The position numbers and the translations under genes are program-made. Positions 7,578-16,840 of a stretch of 64,000 bases of DNA are shown here, piece by piece. The notes beneath the pieces were generated by a model that did no database searches, was not told the DNA's origin, and was given only the letters and a program-made list of their open reading frames with translations. This DNA is from an uncultured bacterium. Lineage in GTDB: Bacteria; Cyanobacteriota; Vampirovibrionia; Gastranaerophilales; Gastranaerophilaceae. Position 1 is the first letter of the stretch, and each line of letters starts with the position of its first letter. Location: the NCBI GenBank assembly GCA_902797965.1, contig CADBUY010000005.1, positions 1 through 64,000 on the forward strand. The letters run 5' to 3'.

Positions 7578-9002
7578 TTAGAATTGAATAGTTAATACTT
7601 CATCAGGGTTCAATGCTGAATCGTTAGTTGTGTTAGGTACGATAATGTATTTAACTTCATCAACTAATTCATAGCATACACCAAATACACCAGTTGTTGT
7701 TGTTTTAACGATGTTTGTAGTTCCTTTGCCAACTGCGATAACACCGCTAGAAATGTCTTTAAGGCCTTTCAATGGGTGTAAGCAGAATGTATCAGAAACT
7801 GCATCACCTAAGTTATCAACAACTTCTTCTGTTCCGTTAGAAACAACATTACCAACCGTAGAAACTGTTCTGCCTGAAACACCTGCTGTTCTACCAACGA
7901 ATTCAACAGGAGCAGAAAGAACTCTTGCAATGATGTTTGGATTTTTCTTAACATCAACTGATGCACTTGTAGCATAAGTTGGGAAAGAAGCCTTCAAACT
8001 ATCATTCTTGATTTCTTTGAATGATACTTCGATGTAACCAGGATTCTTAACGCCAGGTCTTACAACGCCTGTTACAACACCTTTAACTGTAGAACCAGCA
8101 GGGAATGTAACACCTTCAACTGTAGCAGACTCAGTAGTCTTAGCTGTGAATGTATCACCTACGTTAGATGTTCTAGCTGAAAGTCTTTCGCTCAATTTGA
8201 TAGTAACTTGAGTTGGAACATAAGCTGTTGCACAGCCTTCTGCACCCTTAGTTGTATCAATGTGGAATTTAGCTTTCATAGCTGCTATCATGTAAGCAAC
8301 TTGTTCTCTTGTTAAGTATTCAGCTGAAACAATTTTGTCTTGTTCAGGAAGTGCTTCTAAAATACCTGAAGCGATAACTTCATTTGTACAACCAATTGCC
8401 CAGTTAGGAATGAACTTAACTTCTTGACCATTGTAAACCGGAGTTGCTGATGCATCATGGTTTACAACCATTAATTTAGCAAATGTAGCGAATACTTCTG
8501 CTTTTGTAATAGCTTGGTCAGGCTTAAATGTATTATCAGGGTAACCAATCATAACGTCAGCAGCTAATGCTTTATCGATTTCTGATTTTGCCCAGTAAGT
8601 ATCAGCTAAGTCAGTATATTTGTTAGCTGCTTCTTGAGAAAAACCTAAACCTGTAACGATTTGCCAAGCAAGTTCTGAACGAAGAATAGCTGATTTAACA
8701 TCGTAAGCAGCTGCTCTTTGAGTGTCCATTGAGCTCTTCATATCAGAAAGAGCTTTCTTAGCTTCTCTGCCGATAATTACGTTTTCTTTACCTGTAACTG
8801 TTTTTGCACATGCAGGTTTAAATACCTTTGCACCTGTAGTAACAGAATCAGTATCACCTGTTAAAAGTGAGTGACCTTGTGTACTGAATAATGTAGGATG
8901 AGCATAAGCTTGAACGTCACCTGTAGGAGCGCTTGCAAATGCTATTCCTGAAGATAAGCAAACAACACTAAGTGTTGCTAAAATTTCTTTAGATAGTCTC
9001 AT
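7578..9002 (-). CDS. SLH-domain surface protein
   Basis: A secreted protein of 474 residues. The start at 9002 is preferred over an in-frame ATG nine codons earlier because AAAGGAGA lies 4 nt before it and a clean signal peptide follows (MRLSKEILATLSVVCLSS, cleaved near AFA-SA). An S-layer-homology domain lies at about 115-175, including MIGYPDNTFKPDQAITKAEV, and a weaker second one at about 195-240. The rest (about 255-400) is a beta-rich domain with GDTFTAKTTE and FPAGSTVKGVV. SLH domains bind secondary cell-wall polymers or peptidoglycan and in cyanobacteria anchor envelope proteins. No C-terminal porin barrel is visible, so it is a surface or periplasmic binding protein rather than an SLH porin. 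Confidence 0.88.
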   Translation of the reverse strand: MRLSKEILATLSVVCLSSGIAFASAPTGDVQAYAHPTLFSTQGHSLLTGDTDSVTTGAKVFKPACAKTVTGKENVIIGREAKKALSDMKSSMDTQRAAAYDVKSAILRSELAWQIVTGLGFSQEAANKYTDLADTYWAKSEIDKALAADVMIGYPDNTFKPDQAITKAEVFATFAKLMVVNHDASATPVYNGQEVKFIPNWAIGCTNEVIASGILEALPEQDKIVSAEYLTREQVAYMIAAMKAKFHIDTTKGAEGCATAYVPTQVTIKLSERLSARTSNVGDTFTAKTTESATVEGVTFPAGSTVKGVVTGVVRPGVKNPGYIEVSFKEIKNDSLKASFPTYATSASVDVKKNPNIIARVLSAPVEFVGRTAGVSGRTVSTVGNVVSNGTEEVVDNLGDAVSDTFCLHPLKGLKDISSGVIAVGKGTTNIVKTTTTGVFGVCYELVDEVKYIIVPNTTNDSALNPDEVLTIQF

Positions 9003-9101
9003 ACTTCTCCTTTCGTATAATTTCCACATCTATTTTACAACAAATATGAAAATTTGTAACCTATTTTTTTTATTTTTCCAACTTTAGTATTATATTTACC
9101 C

Positions 9102-10085
9102 CTACTTTTTTTGTAATAAATATGCTTGCGGATAACAAAAATCTTCTCTGAAACCTATTTTACGATATAGTTTCAAGGCTTTATAATTATTTGTTTCGGT
9201 TGTAACATTTACTTCAGAGAAAATTCTTTTACCTAATTTTGTCCAATCAACAATGGTTTTTATTGAACGATTTAAAAGGTATTCAGAAAAACCTTTGCCT
9301 CTGTGGTTTTTGTCAATTGCAACAAGAGGAATATTCGCAATTTTACCGCCGGTAACATTTGAGAAAGCAAATCCTACCGGAATATCGTTGTATAGTAGAA
9401 CAGACGTAACATCCGGTAAAAATTCTCCGTATATGTTATCAATCACTTTGTTTATAATATCCTTAGTGCCTTCTATTGATTTGTATCGAGTATCATACAA
9501 GGCATCCTGAGTATCTTTAAACGCTTCATGTATAACTTTTATTGCAGATTCTCTGTATACATCCTGATAACCTACAATCTTGTATTCGTCTTCAAGTTCG
9601 GGAAGTTTCATATTTTCCAATATTCTTTCAGAAGAAGCATTCCCCATCATAAATCTGAGGACAGCAAGCCCTACAAATTTAAAACCGAATTTTGCGATAT
9701 CGGCAGTAAATACTGACTGATGTCCTAGCATTGGATAAGATACAACTTTTGACAATCTTTCCGATTCTGTTAGTAATAAAAATTTTTCAAGCAGTAGTTT
9801 GATTTTTGTAACTTCATCTTCTGTGCCGAGGCAGTGTATCATGTTTAATTCAATAGACTCTGATATTGAAGTGGTATACACAAGAAAAGCTGTTGGAATG
9901 TCATTTTCTTTAAGAACGATGCAATTCATGTATTTTTTTTCTATTGCGTCTATGAATTCATCATATTCAAGCGGTGCAAGTTCAAACTTGTATTCATCAA
10001 CTGCTTTCGCTCTAAAGTCATTATAAACACCTTTAAATATCTTGTATGATTCACTGTCTAAAAGTTCTGCTTTGTAGTTTTCCAT
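9102..10085 (-). CDS. Tandem GNAT-family N-acetyltransferase
   Basis: The 327-residue protein holds two GNAT-like halves. The C-terminal one (about 175-327) is well formed, with the acetyl-CoA loop IDKNHRGKGFSEYLL (consensus Q/RxxGxG/A) at about 263-277 and the usual NNYKALKLYRKIGF ending. The N-terminal half is diverged and may be structural. The acceptor is unknown. It starts 18 nt after ribBA in the same direction, so it is probably cotranscribed with the riboflavin genes, but a direct role there is not shown. Its stop codon overlaps a copy of the GGGGTAAATATA motif. Confidence 0.88.
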   Translation of the reverse strand: MENYKAELLDSESYKIFKGVYNDFRAKAVDEYKFELAPLEYDEFIDAIEKKYMNCIVLKENDIPTAFLVYTTSISESIELNMIHCLGTEDEVTKIKLLLEKFLLLTESERLSKVVSYPMLGHQSVFTADIAKFGFKFVGLAVLRFMMGNASSERILENMKLPELEDEYKIVGYQDVYRESAIKVIHEAFKDTQDALYDTRYKSIEGTKDIINKVIDNIYGEFLPDVTSVLLYNDIPVGFAFSNVTGGKIANIPLVAIDKNHRGKGFSEYLLNRSIKTIVDWTKLGKRIFSEVNVTTETNNYKALKLYRKIGFREDFCYPQAYLLQKK

Positions 10086-10103
10086 CTTATTTCCACTTTC
10101 AGT

Positions 10104-11318
10104 TTACATTATATGATGCATTTTTTCACGCTTCGTCTCCATATAGCGCTCGTTGTATTTTGTTATTTCAGACTGAAGATTAATGTTTTCATGGATTGTA
10201 AGTCCGTATCCTTTAAGTCCGATAATTTTTTTTGGATTATTTGTAATCAAATTAAAATTATTGAAGCCCAAATCAAGTATTATTTGTGCGCCAACGCCGT
10301 AATTTCTTAAATCAGGTGCAAAACCCAAAGAAATATTTGCTTCAACAGTATCCTGACCTTGTTCCTGTAATTTGTATGCTTTTAGTTTGTTAATTAGTCC
10401 GATGCCTCTGCCCTCGTGGTCACGAATATAGATAACAGCACCTTTACCATACTCTGAAATCATTTTTAGAGCTGCATGTAACTGCCAGTTGCAGTCACAT
10501 TTGAGGCTGTGGAACACATCACCCGTCAGACATTCGCTATGAACTCTGATTAGAGGAACTTTATCCGAGCCGTCATTTTTAACCATTGCAACATGCTCAC
10601 ATCCTGTTATTGTATCGGTATAACCGATTATATTGAAATCGCCAAACTTTGTCGGTAAAAATACTTCGACTTCTCTTTTAACAAATCGTTCTCTTTTTAG
10701 GCGATAAGAAATTAAATCTGCAACAGTAATTATTTTGAAATTATGTTCTTTTGCAAATTCAAAGAGGTCGTCCCTGCGCATCATACTTCCGTCATCTTTC
10801 ATGATCTCGCACATAATACCTGCAGGTCTGTGTCCGGCCAGTTTAGCCAAATCAACTACGGCTTCAGTATGACCGCATCTTTTTAGGACTCCGCCTTTTC
10901 TTGCTACACAAGGAAACAAGTGTCCCGGACGTCTTAGGTCTGACGGTTCTGCATCAGGAGCGATAGCAACTTCAATAGTCTTAGCTCTGTCGTATGCAGA
11001 AACTCCGGTTGTTACTCCGTATTTTGGGCTTGCATCAATGCTTAAAGAAAATGCCGTTTGCATGTTTTCCGTATTTCTTTCAACCATTTGCGGCAAATCA
11101 AGTTTCTTTGCAATTTCATTATCAATTGCAAGACAAACAATTCCTCTGCATTTCTTTGTTATAAAGTTTACGAGTTCTGGAGTTACAAATTCAGCAGAAC
11201 AGATTAAATCTCCTTCGTTCTCCCTATCCTCATCATCAGCAACAACAAGAGACTTACCTTGTTTAAAATCATCTAATGCTTCTTCTATTGTATTAAATTG
11301 ATTTGTGTTTGACGTCAT
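10104..11318 (-). CDS. ribBA: Bifunctional DHBP synthase / GTP cyclohydrolase II
   Basis: This fused enzyme supplies both precursors of riboflavin. The N-terminal half (about 1-205) makes 3,4-dihydroxy-2-butanone 4-phosphate from ribulose 5-phosphate. It has the acidic loop DDEDRENEGDL at about 23-33, and RCGHTEAVVDLAKLAG and ICEIM-type segments. The C-terminal half opens GTP and has the zinc site in SECLTGDVFHSLKCDC and the RDHEGRGIGL signature near 297-306. The 404-residue length is normal. It lies 36 nt downstream of ribE in a minus-strand operon. ribD and ribH are not in the window. Confidence 0.97.
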   Translation of the reverse strand: MTSNTNQFNTIEEALDDFKQGKSLVVADDEDRENEGDLICSAEFVTPELVNFITKKCRGIVCLAIDNEIAKKLDLPQMVERNTENMQTAFSLSIDASPKYGVTTGVSAYDRAKTIEVAIAPDAEPSDLRRPGHLFPCVARKGGVLKRCGHTEAVVDLAKLAGHRPAGIMCEIMKDDGSMMRRDDLFEFAKEHNFKIITVADLISYRLKRERFVKREVEVFLPTKFGDFNIIGYTDTITGCEHVAMVKNDGSDKVPLIRVHSECLTGDVFHSLKCDCNWQLHAALKMISEYGKGAVIYIRDHEGRGIGLINKLKAYKLQEQGQDTVEANISLGFAPDLRNYGVGAQIILDLGFNNFNLITNNPKKIIGLKGYGLTIHENINLQSEITKYNERYMETKREKMHHIM

Positions 11319-11354
11319 TTCAAAAACCGTTTCCCGAAATTTACTCTGCTATGT

Positions 11355-11981
11355 TTAAAATCCGTTTTCCATAAGGAATTCCATGCTAATTCCAGTTCTA
11401 TTATCACTCGTTGATAAAAATTTTTCAACATATTTACCCAAAATATCTGTTTCAATGTTTACAAAATCACCAATCCGCAAATTTTGTAAATTTGTGTTTT
11501 TAAACGTATGCGGAATAACTGACACTGATATAATGTTAGCCTTAATATCTGCAATTGTAAGACTTATTCCGTCAATTGATATAGAGCCTTTTTTTACTGT
11601 ATATTTTGCAAGTTCAGCTGGGAGTTCAATTGATATTCTGTAAAAATCATTTTCTTTAAGAATTGATTTTACCTTGCCTAAACCGTCTATATGTCCGGAA
11701 ACAATATGCCCGCCGAATCTTCCGTCTGCACTCATTGCTCTTTCAAGGTTAACCGCAGAACCTGTTTTAAGATTGCCAAACGCTGTCACTTTCATTGTTT
11801 CGGGAGATATGTCGGCATCAAAAGAATTTGTATTTATCTTTGTAACAGTTAAACATACACCATTAACAGATATACTGTCGCCGATTTTTGTTCCGTTTAG
11901 TACGGTTTGTGCAGAAATAATAATTTTTTTATCTGTAATGGTTGAAACTTTTCCAACTTCTTCTATGATACCAGTAAACAT
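11355..11981 (-). CDS. ribE: Riboflavin synthase alpha chain
   Basis: This enzyme dismutates two 6,7-dimethyl-8-ribityllumazines into riboflavin. It opens with the family hallmark MFTGIIEEVGKV and has two lumazine-binding repeats of about 95 residues. The first includes GDSISVNGVCLTV and GGHIVSGHIDG, the second KGSISIDGISLTIA and GDFVNIETDILGKYVEK. The 208-residue length is normal. Only 37 nt separate it from the upstream gene, so there is no room for an FMN riboswitch directly before it. Confidence 0.97.
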   Translation of the reverse strand: MFTGIIEEVGKVSTITDKKIIISAQTVLNGTKIGDSISVNGVCLTVTKINTNSFDADISPETMKVTAFGNLKTGSAVNLERAMSADGRFGGHIVSGHIDGLGKVKSILKENDFYRISIELPAELAKYTVKKGSISIDGISLTIADIKANIISVSVIPHTFKNTNLQNLRIGDFVNIETDILGKYVEKFLSTSDNRTGISMEFLMENGF

Positions 11982-12018
11982 GCTTAGATTGTATCATGTT
12001 TGCATTTTAGGTGCAAAT

Positions 12019-12717
12019 TTATGCGATGAAATTCCTTTCTACAGGAATGAATACGGAAGATGGTTGTTTGGTTAGGTTTTGTGTAATTCCGTCGGATACT
12101 GCACGCCCGTCACCGGTAGTAATCTCTGTATGTCCATAATTTTTACTGTAACCTTGTGTTCCTTTGTCATAAACAAGTATACATCCTGCCGGCAGGTCTT
12201 TTACATTCACTTCCTGAGCGGAAATCTCTTTGAAATTTTTGTTGTTTCGGAGAATAGATGTCATTTGGTAAGCATGACCGGATTTATAAGAACCAAGATG
12301 CGCTGCACAAATTGCATTTTTTACAGATCTTGCACAATATCCTGTCCAGCCTACTGAATTCTTTAAGGCAATATTTGCCAGTCGTTTTCCTGCGTTTGCA
12401 TTATAGTCGCTTAATACTCTTCGGTCTTGTGTAACTGTTGTTTGTGTTTCAGTTTTAGCTTCATTATTAAATTCTTGTGGTTCTATACTAGAGGTATAAT
12501 TTGTTTTAAATACAGGTGTTGACTGGTAATTAGGTGTGTATGGATATGACGGAGTGTAGTTCCAAAGACTTGGCAAGAAGCTGAATGATGGCATCGGGTA
12601 ATTAGAAAACATAAATGAACTGTCAAAAAAGGGGTTCATATCATATGAAAAAGTCGGCATGAACCAGTTGTTCATACCAATTTCGCCGTTAATATTGTTA
12701 AATCCCCAGAAGTCCAT
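12019..12717 (-). CDS. CHAP/NlpC-P60-like cysteine peptidase domain protein
   Basis: The 232-residue protein has a low-complexity N-terminal 80 residues rich in Asn, Phe, Pro, Ser and Tyr. A compact domain follows at about 100-225. That domain has the likely catalytic Cys in GWTGYCARSVK (about residue 128), the His in YGHTEITTGDG (about 196) and an intervening LPAGCILVYDKG strand, as in CHAP-type peptidoglycan amidases/endopeptidases. No signal peptide is seen, so export would need another route, or the protein acts after lysis or inside the cell. It is transcribed away from the half-site array at 12890-12935. Confidence 0.7.
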   Translation of the reverse strand: MDFWGFNNINGEIGMNNWFMPTFSYDMNPFFDSSFMFSNYPMPSFSFLPSLWNYTPSYPYTPNYQSTPVFKTNYTSSIEPQEFNNEAKTETQTTVTQDRRVLSDYNANAGKRLANIALKNSVGWTGYCARSVKNAICAAHLGSYKSGHAYQMTSILRNNKNFKEISAQEVNVKDLPAGCILVYDKGTQGYSKNYGHTEITTGDGRAVSDGITQNLTKQPSSVFIPVERNFIA

Positions 12718-12820
12718 AATATTTCCCTTACTTATATAAAGTATTTTTATAAATAAAAATTGACTTCTGTTGAAAAATTAAACAAAAATAAAGTGCATAA
12801 AAACGACATAAAACTAATAA

Positions 12821-12936
12821 CATGCCAACATTTTTACAAAACTTAACCTAATGTTCGATTCATGCAAACATGCTATTGGCATGGCTTTCCATGGTTAAAA
12901 TTGTCGTAACCATGTAAGCATGGTAAGTTACCATGA
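12821..12936. promoter_or_regulatory. Array of CATG palindromes / four operator half-sites
   Basis: Eight CATG tetramers occur in 116 bp. Four belong to one 8-nt half-site in alternating orientation: CATGGTTA (12890-12897), TAACCATG (12907-12914), CATGGTAA (12919-12926) and TTACCATG (12928-12935). They build the overlapping palindromes ACCATG-TAAG-CATGGT (12909-12924) and TGGTAA-G-TTACCA (12921-12933). This looks like a cooperative transcription-factor site between the divergent peptidase gene (minus) and Cys-rich gene (plus). Confidence 0.6.
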
Positions 12937-13025
12937 GTAAAATACTTATAAACCAGCTTTTTTGTGACTTTGCATACATTTTAAGAAAACTTAACAATTG
13001 CCCCTTTACGGCTTGTAAATCAAAA

Positions 13026-13056
13026 CTTAATCCATATAATAAAAATATGGATTGAG
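13026..13056 (+). promoter_or_regulatory. Stem-loop in the leader of the Cys-rich gene
   Basis: CTTAATCCATAT and ATATGGATTGAG pair over 12 positions (one U-G) around a 7-nt A/T loop, about 70 nt upstream of the start codon at 13126. No U-tract follows, so it is more likely a leader hairpin or operator than a terminator. Confidence 0.45.
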
Positions 13057-13125
13057 AGCTTTTGGGGAACAGTTCTTAATTTTGAGAGATTTAGTTAATT
13101 ATAAAATAATTTTCGGAGGATATAA

Positions 13126-13344
13126 GTGTTTAAGAGTCGTGACATGGGGAGAGCTATCGCAGTCAAGAGATGGACACCAACTGCGTTAGAATGCTATAAA
13201 AGAGGATGTGTATGTGACGGTTGCTTCTATAGTGATTTCTTTAGTGCAACTGCCCAAAAATGTCAAATGAAAGCTGCCGTATTGGAATTAGTTAGAACAA
13301 TTGGCGCTCCGAATGTGGAAATGCCACAAATTATTGAAGGTTAG
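13126..13344 (+). CDS. Cys-rich small protein (72 aa)
   Basis: I cannot name the family. It is 72 residues starting at GTG, with GGAGG 7 nt upstream. It has five cysteines at 23, 28, 30, 33 and 46 (CYKRGCVCDGCFY then KCQMK), a spacing suited to binding zinc or an Fe-S cluster. The C-terminal part AAVLELVRTIGAPN looks like a helix-turn-helix piece, so a small DNA- or RNA-binding regulator is a fair guess. It stands alone behind a long, palindrome-rich leader and before a strong terminator, which suggests it is tightly regulated. Confidence 0.7.
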   Translation: MFKSRDMGRAIAVKRWTPTALECYKRGCVCDGCFYSDFFSATAQKCQMKAAVLELVRTIGAPNVEMPQIIEG

Positions 13345-13351
13345 TAAACAG

Positions 13352-13393
13352 AAATAATGTTCTTTAGGCTATCATAAAGAACATTATTTTTTT
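13352..13393. terminator. Strong bidirectional terminator
   Basis: A 15-bp perfect stem (13352-13366 with 13375-13389) around an 8-nt loop, with a T-run after it and A residues before it. It serves the Cys-rich gene on plus and can also stop lepA transcription on minus. Confidence 0.9.
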
Positions 13394-13442
13394 GAAGCAT
13401 AATTAAGTACTAAGATACTTGATTAAGTAGTGATATTTGTTC

Positions 13443-15242
13443 CTATTCTTCTTCAAGGCTTAATACTGCCATGAATGCTTCCTGTGGAACTTCTACGCGT
13501 CCTACTGCTTTCATACGTTTTTTACCGCGTTTTTGTTTTTCCAATAATTTGCGTTTACGAGTAATGTCTCCACCGTAGCATTTATCAAGCACGCTTTTTC
13601 TAAGGGCTTTAATATTTGTTCTTGCAATTACTCTTCCGCCTATTGCCGCTTGAATAGGTACTTCAAACATTTGCCTTGGAATAATTGTTTTTAGTTTTTC
13701 TGTCAGTTTTTGACCAATATAAAACGCATTGTCTTCATGACAAATAACTGAAAGTGCGTCAACAACTTCGCCTGCTAACATAACGTCAAGTTTAACAAGT
13801 TTTGAGCGTTTGTATTCTGCAAACTCATAATCCATACTTGCATAACCTTTTGTTCTGGATTTTAATTGGTCATAAAAATCTGTAATAACTTCACTGAGCG
13901 GTATATGATAGATTAAATCAACACGAACTTTGTCTAAATAATTCATGTTAATAAAAATACCACGCTTAGATTGCGCTAAATCCATTAATGTTCCAACGTA
14001 TTCATTTGGTGCAATAATTGAAACTTTTACATAAGGTTCTTCTATATAATCTCTGTATTGTGGAGCGGGAAGATTTGCAGGGTTGTCTATTTCTACAACT
14101 TCTCCGTTTGTTTTATGAACCTTGTAGATTACTGATGGTGCGGTTGTAACGATTGATAAGTCGTATTCTCGTTCCAGTCTTTCCTGAGCAATTTCCATGT
14201 GAAGCATACCTAAGAAACCACAACGGAAACCAAATCCTAAAGCAGATGATGTTTCAGGCTCAAATGTTATTGAGCTGTCAGAAAGTTTGAGTTTTTCTAA
14301 TGATTCTTTAAGCTCGTGGTAATCTTCGTTATCCACTGGATACATCCCTGAGAAAACCATTGGTAGAGCTTCTTTATACCCAGGGAGTGGCTCAGAAGCA
14401 GGATTCTCAACGTGAGTAACGGTATCACCAACAAAACGTGTAATCTCTTTTATTGAACCTGCAAAATACCCTACATCTCCACAAACCAGTTCATCCACCT
14501 GAACTCGGTTTGGTGTAAGATAACCGATTTCAACAACATCATATTCTTTACCTGAAGCCATGAACTTAACTTTATCACCAAGCTTCATTTTACCGTCCAT
14601 AATCTTAAAGAAACATAGTGTTCCCAGATACGGGTCATAGGCACTATCAAATACTAAAGCCCTCAGTGGTTTTTCCGTTGTATCCTTTGGAGGTGGTACA
14701 AATTCAACAATAGCCTCTAAAACTTCATCAATACCTTGTCCTGTTTTTGCGGAAACAGGGATTGCCATTGAGCAATCTATACCTAAAATTTCTTCTATTT
14801 CCTGTTTAACACGTTCAACGTCTGCTGACGGAAGGTCGATTTTGTTAATTACAGGAATAATTTCAAGATTTTGTTCAATAGCCATGTAAACATTGGCTAA
14901 TGTTTGAGCTTCAACGCCCTGAGTTGCATCAACAATTAAAAGCGCACCCTCACAAGCGGCAAGCGAACGGGAAACTTCGTAAGAAAAATCAACGTGACCC
15001 GGAGTATCAATAAGATTAAAGATATATTTTTCACCAGCCTTAGAAGTATAGTTCATTCTTGCCGCGTTCAGTTTAATCGTAATACCACGCTCACGCTCAA
15101 TGTCCATTGTATCTAAGAGCTGGTCTTGCATATCACGCTGAGCAATTGTTCCTGTTGCTTCCAGAAGTCTGTCGGCAAGTGTAGATTTCCCATGGTCAAT
15201 ATGTGCTATTATACAAAAGTTTCTTACATTTTCTCTGTTCAT
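13443..15242 (-). CDS. lepA: Elongation factor 4 (LepA)
   Basis: LepA is a ribosome-associated GTPase that acts in translation under stress and in initiation. The 599-residue length is normal. The G domain has [10 protein letters not shown] at 13-22, DTPGH near 79-83 and the NKID motif near 133-136. Domains resembling EF-G II, III and V follow, then the LepA-specific C-terminal domain ending in the [18 protein letters not shown] segment. It is monocistronic, ending towards the terminator at 13352-13393. Confidence 0.97.
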   Translation of the reverse strand: MNRENVRNFCIIAHIDHGKSTLADRLLEATGTIAQRDMQDQLLDTMDIERERGITIKLNAARMNYTSKAGEKYIFNLIDTPGHVDFSYEVSRSLAACEGALLIVDATQGVEAQTLANVYMAIEQNLEIIPVINKIDLPSADVERVKQEIEEILGIDCSMAIPVSAKTGQGIDEVLEAIVEFVPPPKDTTEKPLRALVFDSAYDPYLGTLCFFKIMDGKMKLGDKVKFMASGKEYDVVEIGYLTPNRVQVDELVCGDVGYFAGSIKEITRFVGDTVTHVENPASEPLPGYKEALPMVFSGMYPVDNEDYHELKESLEKLKLSDSSITFEPETSSALGFGFRCGFLGMLHMEIAQERLEREYDLSIVTTAPSVIYKVHKTNGEVVEIDNPANLPAPQYRDYIEEPYVKVSIIAPNEYVGTLMDLAQSKRGIFINMNYLDKVRVDLIYHIPLSEVITDFYDQLKSRTKGYASMDYEFAEYKRSKLVKLDVMLAGEVVDALSVICHEDNAFYIGQKLTEKLKTIIPRQMFEVPIQAAIGGRVIARTNIKALRKSVLDKCYGGDITRKRKLLEKQKRGKKRMKAVGRVEVPQEAFMAVLSLEEE

Positions 15243-15286
15243 AAGTAAATTATATAAAAAAAATATCGTAAATCAAAACAGTTGTT

Positions 15287-15303
15287 GTCAGGCACCGCCT
15301 GAC
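15287..15303. repeat. REP-like palindrome without GTAG head
   Basis: GTCAGGC-ACC-GCCTGAC, lying 7 nt past the 3' end of the RAYT gene. It shares both arms with the other three REP-like units but lacks the GTAG tetranucleotide on either side, so it may be a degenerate or terminal copy. Confidence 0.7.
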
Positions 15304-15310
15304 AATAATT

Positions 15311-15823
15311 TTATTCTATATCCATTCCGTTAATATTATATTTGTCGCCAAAATTACACCAATTATCTTCATAGTATTTATTTTCTACAAACTTTTTAAA
15401 TGATGAATATTTCCAATCTTTAGGAGCAATATTATAATGTTTCATAGAATTATAATGAATGTAATCAATATGCTTATATAAATCTTCTTCGCCTATTATT
15501 GAGTGTTCCCAATATCTTCTCTGCCAGACATCAGATTCTCTGGTATTATTTTTTGAATATTTAAGCTTTGATAATTTTGTGAAAGAACTTTTTATAGTTC
15601 CTACTATTTTAGGGTATTCAGTAACATTTTGAGGTTTTATAATCATATGAAAATGGTCAGGATTAACAATTATTGCAATAACATCAAATTTGTATTTTGT
15701 TTTAGTCACTTTAAATGCATTTCTTAAGTATTCAATATTATCTACAAGAATGTTTCTTCTATTGTATGTAACAACAGTAATAAATATCATAGCATTAGGA
15801 ATAAAAAGTCTTTTATAATTCAT
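15311..15823 (-). CDS. REP-associated tyrosine transposase (RAYT, Y1/HUH family)
   Basis: RAYTs are single-copy relatives of IS200/IS605 transposases that cut and join single-stranded REP hairpins. The 170-residue protein has the HUH metal-binding motif in NPDHFHMI at about 54-61. The catalytic tyrosine region is LYKHIDYIHYNSMKH at about 119-133. The RAYT-type tail DWKYSSFKKFVENKYYEDNW follows. A REP-like palindrome lies 8 nt beyond its stop codon and another 39 nt before its start, and two more GTAG-headed copies occur in the window, which supports the assignment over an ordinary insertion sequence. Confidence 0.93.
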   Translation of the reverse strand: MNYKRLFIPNAMIFITVVTYNRRNILVDNIEYLRNAFKVTKTKYKFDVIAIIVNPDHFHMIIKPQNVTEYPKIVGTIKSSFTKLSKLKYSKNNTRESDVWQRRYWEHSIIGEEDLYKHIDYIHYNSMKHYNIAPKDWKYSSFKKFVENKYYEDNWCNFGDKYNINGMDIE

Positions 15824-15861
15824 GTTTTCATTTTAATACAAAATTATAATGAAAAGTAAAT

Positions 15862-15882
15862 GTCAGGCAATGCCTGACCTAC
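15862..15882 (-). repeat. REP-like palindrome with GTAG head
   Basis: GTCAGGC-AAT-GCCTGAC plus CTAC, identical over 21 nt to the copy at 4935-4955. It lies just upstream of the RAYT start codon and 20 nt past the end of the next gene. The GTAG head is on the minus strand. Confidence 0.85.
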
Positions 15883-15901
15883 ATATCTTGTACTCTATAA
15901 G

Positions 15902-16417
15902 TTACGGATTTATTGTATAATGATTTTTATTTTTTTTGATAATATTTGGTTGTTTAAGGCTTTGAACAGAATTATAGAAATTGTTATATGTATTACTATC
16001 ATCATTAGAAATATTTTTATTTACTATATTATAATATAACTCAGCAGTTGAATCTGGTGCTATGTCAAACCATTCTAGTGAATAATCTTCGTATGTTTCA
16101 TTATGTAATATATTCCCATGTTTGTCATATATATTTGAGCTTTTTACTGCTATTTGTTTTTGTATAGTATTAATAATAAAATAATCTAATGAATATGAAG
16201 GTTGATTATTCTTTTCATTTATTGACATTCCATTTTGGTCTATTTTTGTATTTTTTAACCAAAAGCAAAAACAATTATCTTTATAATGTCGCTGGTAAGG
16301 ACAAGTTCTAATACTATCTTTGTCTATATAAATATTATCTTCAATTTGTTCCCAATTTGAAGCCAGTATTGGTAATGTGGTTATTATCAAGCAAAAAATA
16401 AAACAAATTTTTTTCAT
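15902..16417 (-). CDS. Secreted protein, surface-adhesin-E-like
   Basis: A 171-residue exported protein. It has a signal peptide (MKKICFIFCLIITTLPILAS) and then a domain that begins NWEQIEDNIYIDKDSI. This W...yiD..SI pattern recurs in small secreted proteins related to the surface-adhesin E domain. Two cysteine pairs (TCPYQ and NCFCFW) could form disulfides. The function is not known. It is 28 nt downstream of the next secreted protein gene in the same direction, and the pair is bracketed by two REP-like units of opposite orientation. Confidence 0.65.
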   Translation of the reverse strand: MKKICFIFCLIITTLPILASNWEQIEDNIYIDKDSIRTCPYQRHYKDNCFCFWLKNTKIDQNGMSINEKNNQPSYSLDYFIINTIQKQIAVKSSNIYDKHGNILHNETYEDYSLEWFDIAPDSTAELYYNIVNKNISNDDSNTYNNFYNSVQSLKQPNIIKKNKNHYTINP

Positions 16418-16445
16418 ATATTACCTCATTACTATAATCATACAT

Positions 16446-16820
16446 TTACCAAGGATTTTTCTTTGGATTAATCCATTTTGTTCCTGTAAAACTAAAAGCA
16501 GGGCATTCTGTTCCTTTCCATTGGTAATTTGTGACTATTTCATTATTGTCTACTTCAAGAATTCTTGTACATATATCTTGATTTACAAATGCTGTTCCCC
16601 AAATATTTTCTTTTAATGATGTTCCTTGATTCCATATATATAGTTTATGCCCAGCTGTGTATTGTTCATTTGTGGGGTATCCCCATATTTTAATTACAGA
16701 ATTTATATTTTCACCAATCCAACTATCCATAATAGTATTCATAGTGTCTTTTTTTCCCATTGCAAACGAAGAACCTATTAACATAAAAAATGCTATTAAT
16801 GATAAAAATATTTTTTTCAT
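16446..16820 (-). CDS. Small secreted protein of unknown function
   Basis: A 124-residue exported protein. The start at 16820 is favoured over an in-frame ATG 11 codons upstream because AGAGGTG precedes it and the signal peptide (MKKIFLSLIAFFMLIGSSFA) begins there. The mature part carries DSWIGENINSVIKIWGYP followed by a GHKLYIWN strand. This short-repeat layout is typical of small periplasmic proteins or lipoproteins in many Gram-negatives, but there is no lipobox cysteine here. It is probably cotranscribed with the downstream secreted gene. Confidence 0.7.
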   Translation of the reverse strand: MKKIFLSLIAFFMLIGSSFAMGKKDTMNTIMDSWIGENINSVIKIWGYPTNEQYTAGHKLYIWNQGTSLKENIWGTAFVNQDICTRILEVDNNEIVTNYQWKGTECPAFSFTGTKWINPKKNPW

Positions 16821-16840
16821 GTACACCTCTTTTTTAGATT

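Noticed and set aside
12852..12862. GTTCGATTC resembling a tRNA T-loop
   Set aside because: No acceptor, D or anticodon arm around it; it lies in the CATG-rich regulatory region.
15311..15823. Complete IS200/IS605 insertion sequence
   Set aside because: No tnpB, no left/right ends matching IS605; RAYT tail and REP units argue for a domesticated RAYT.
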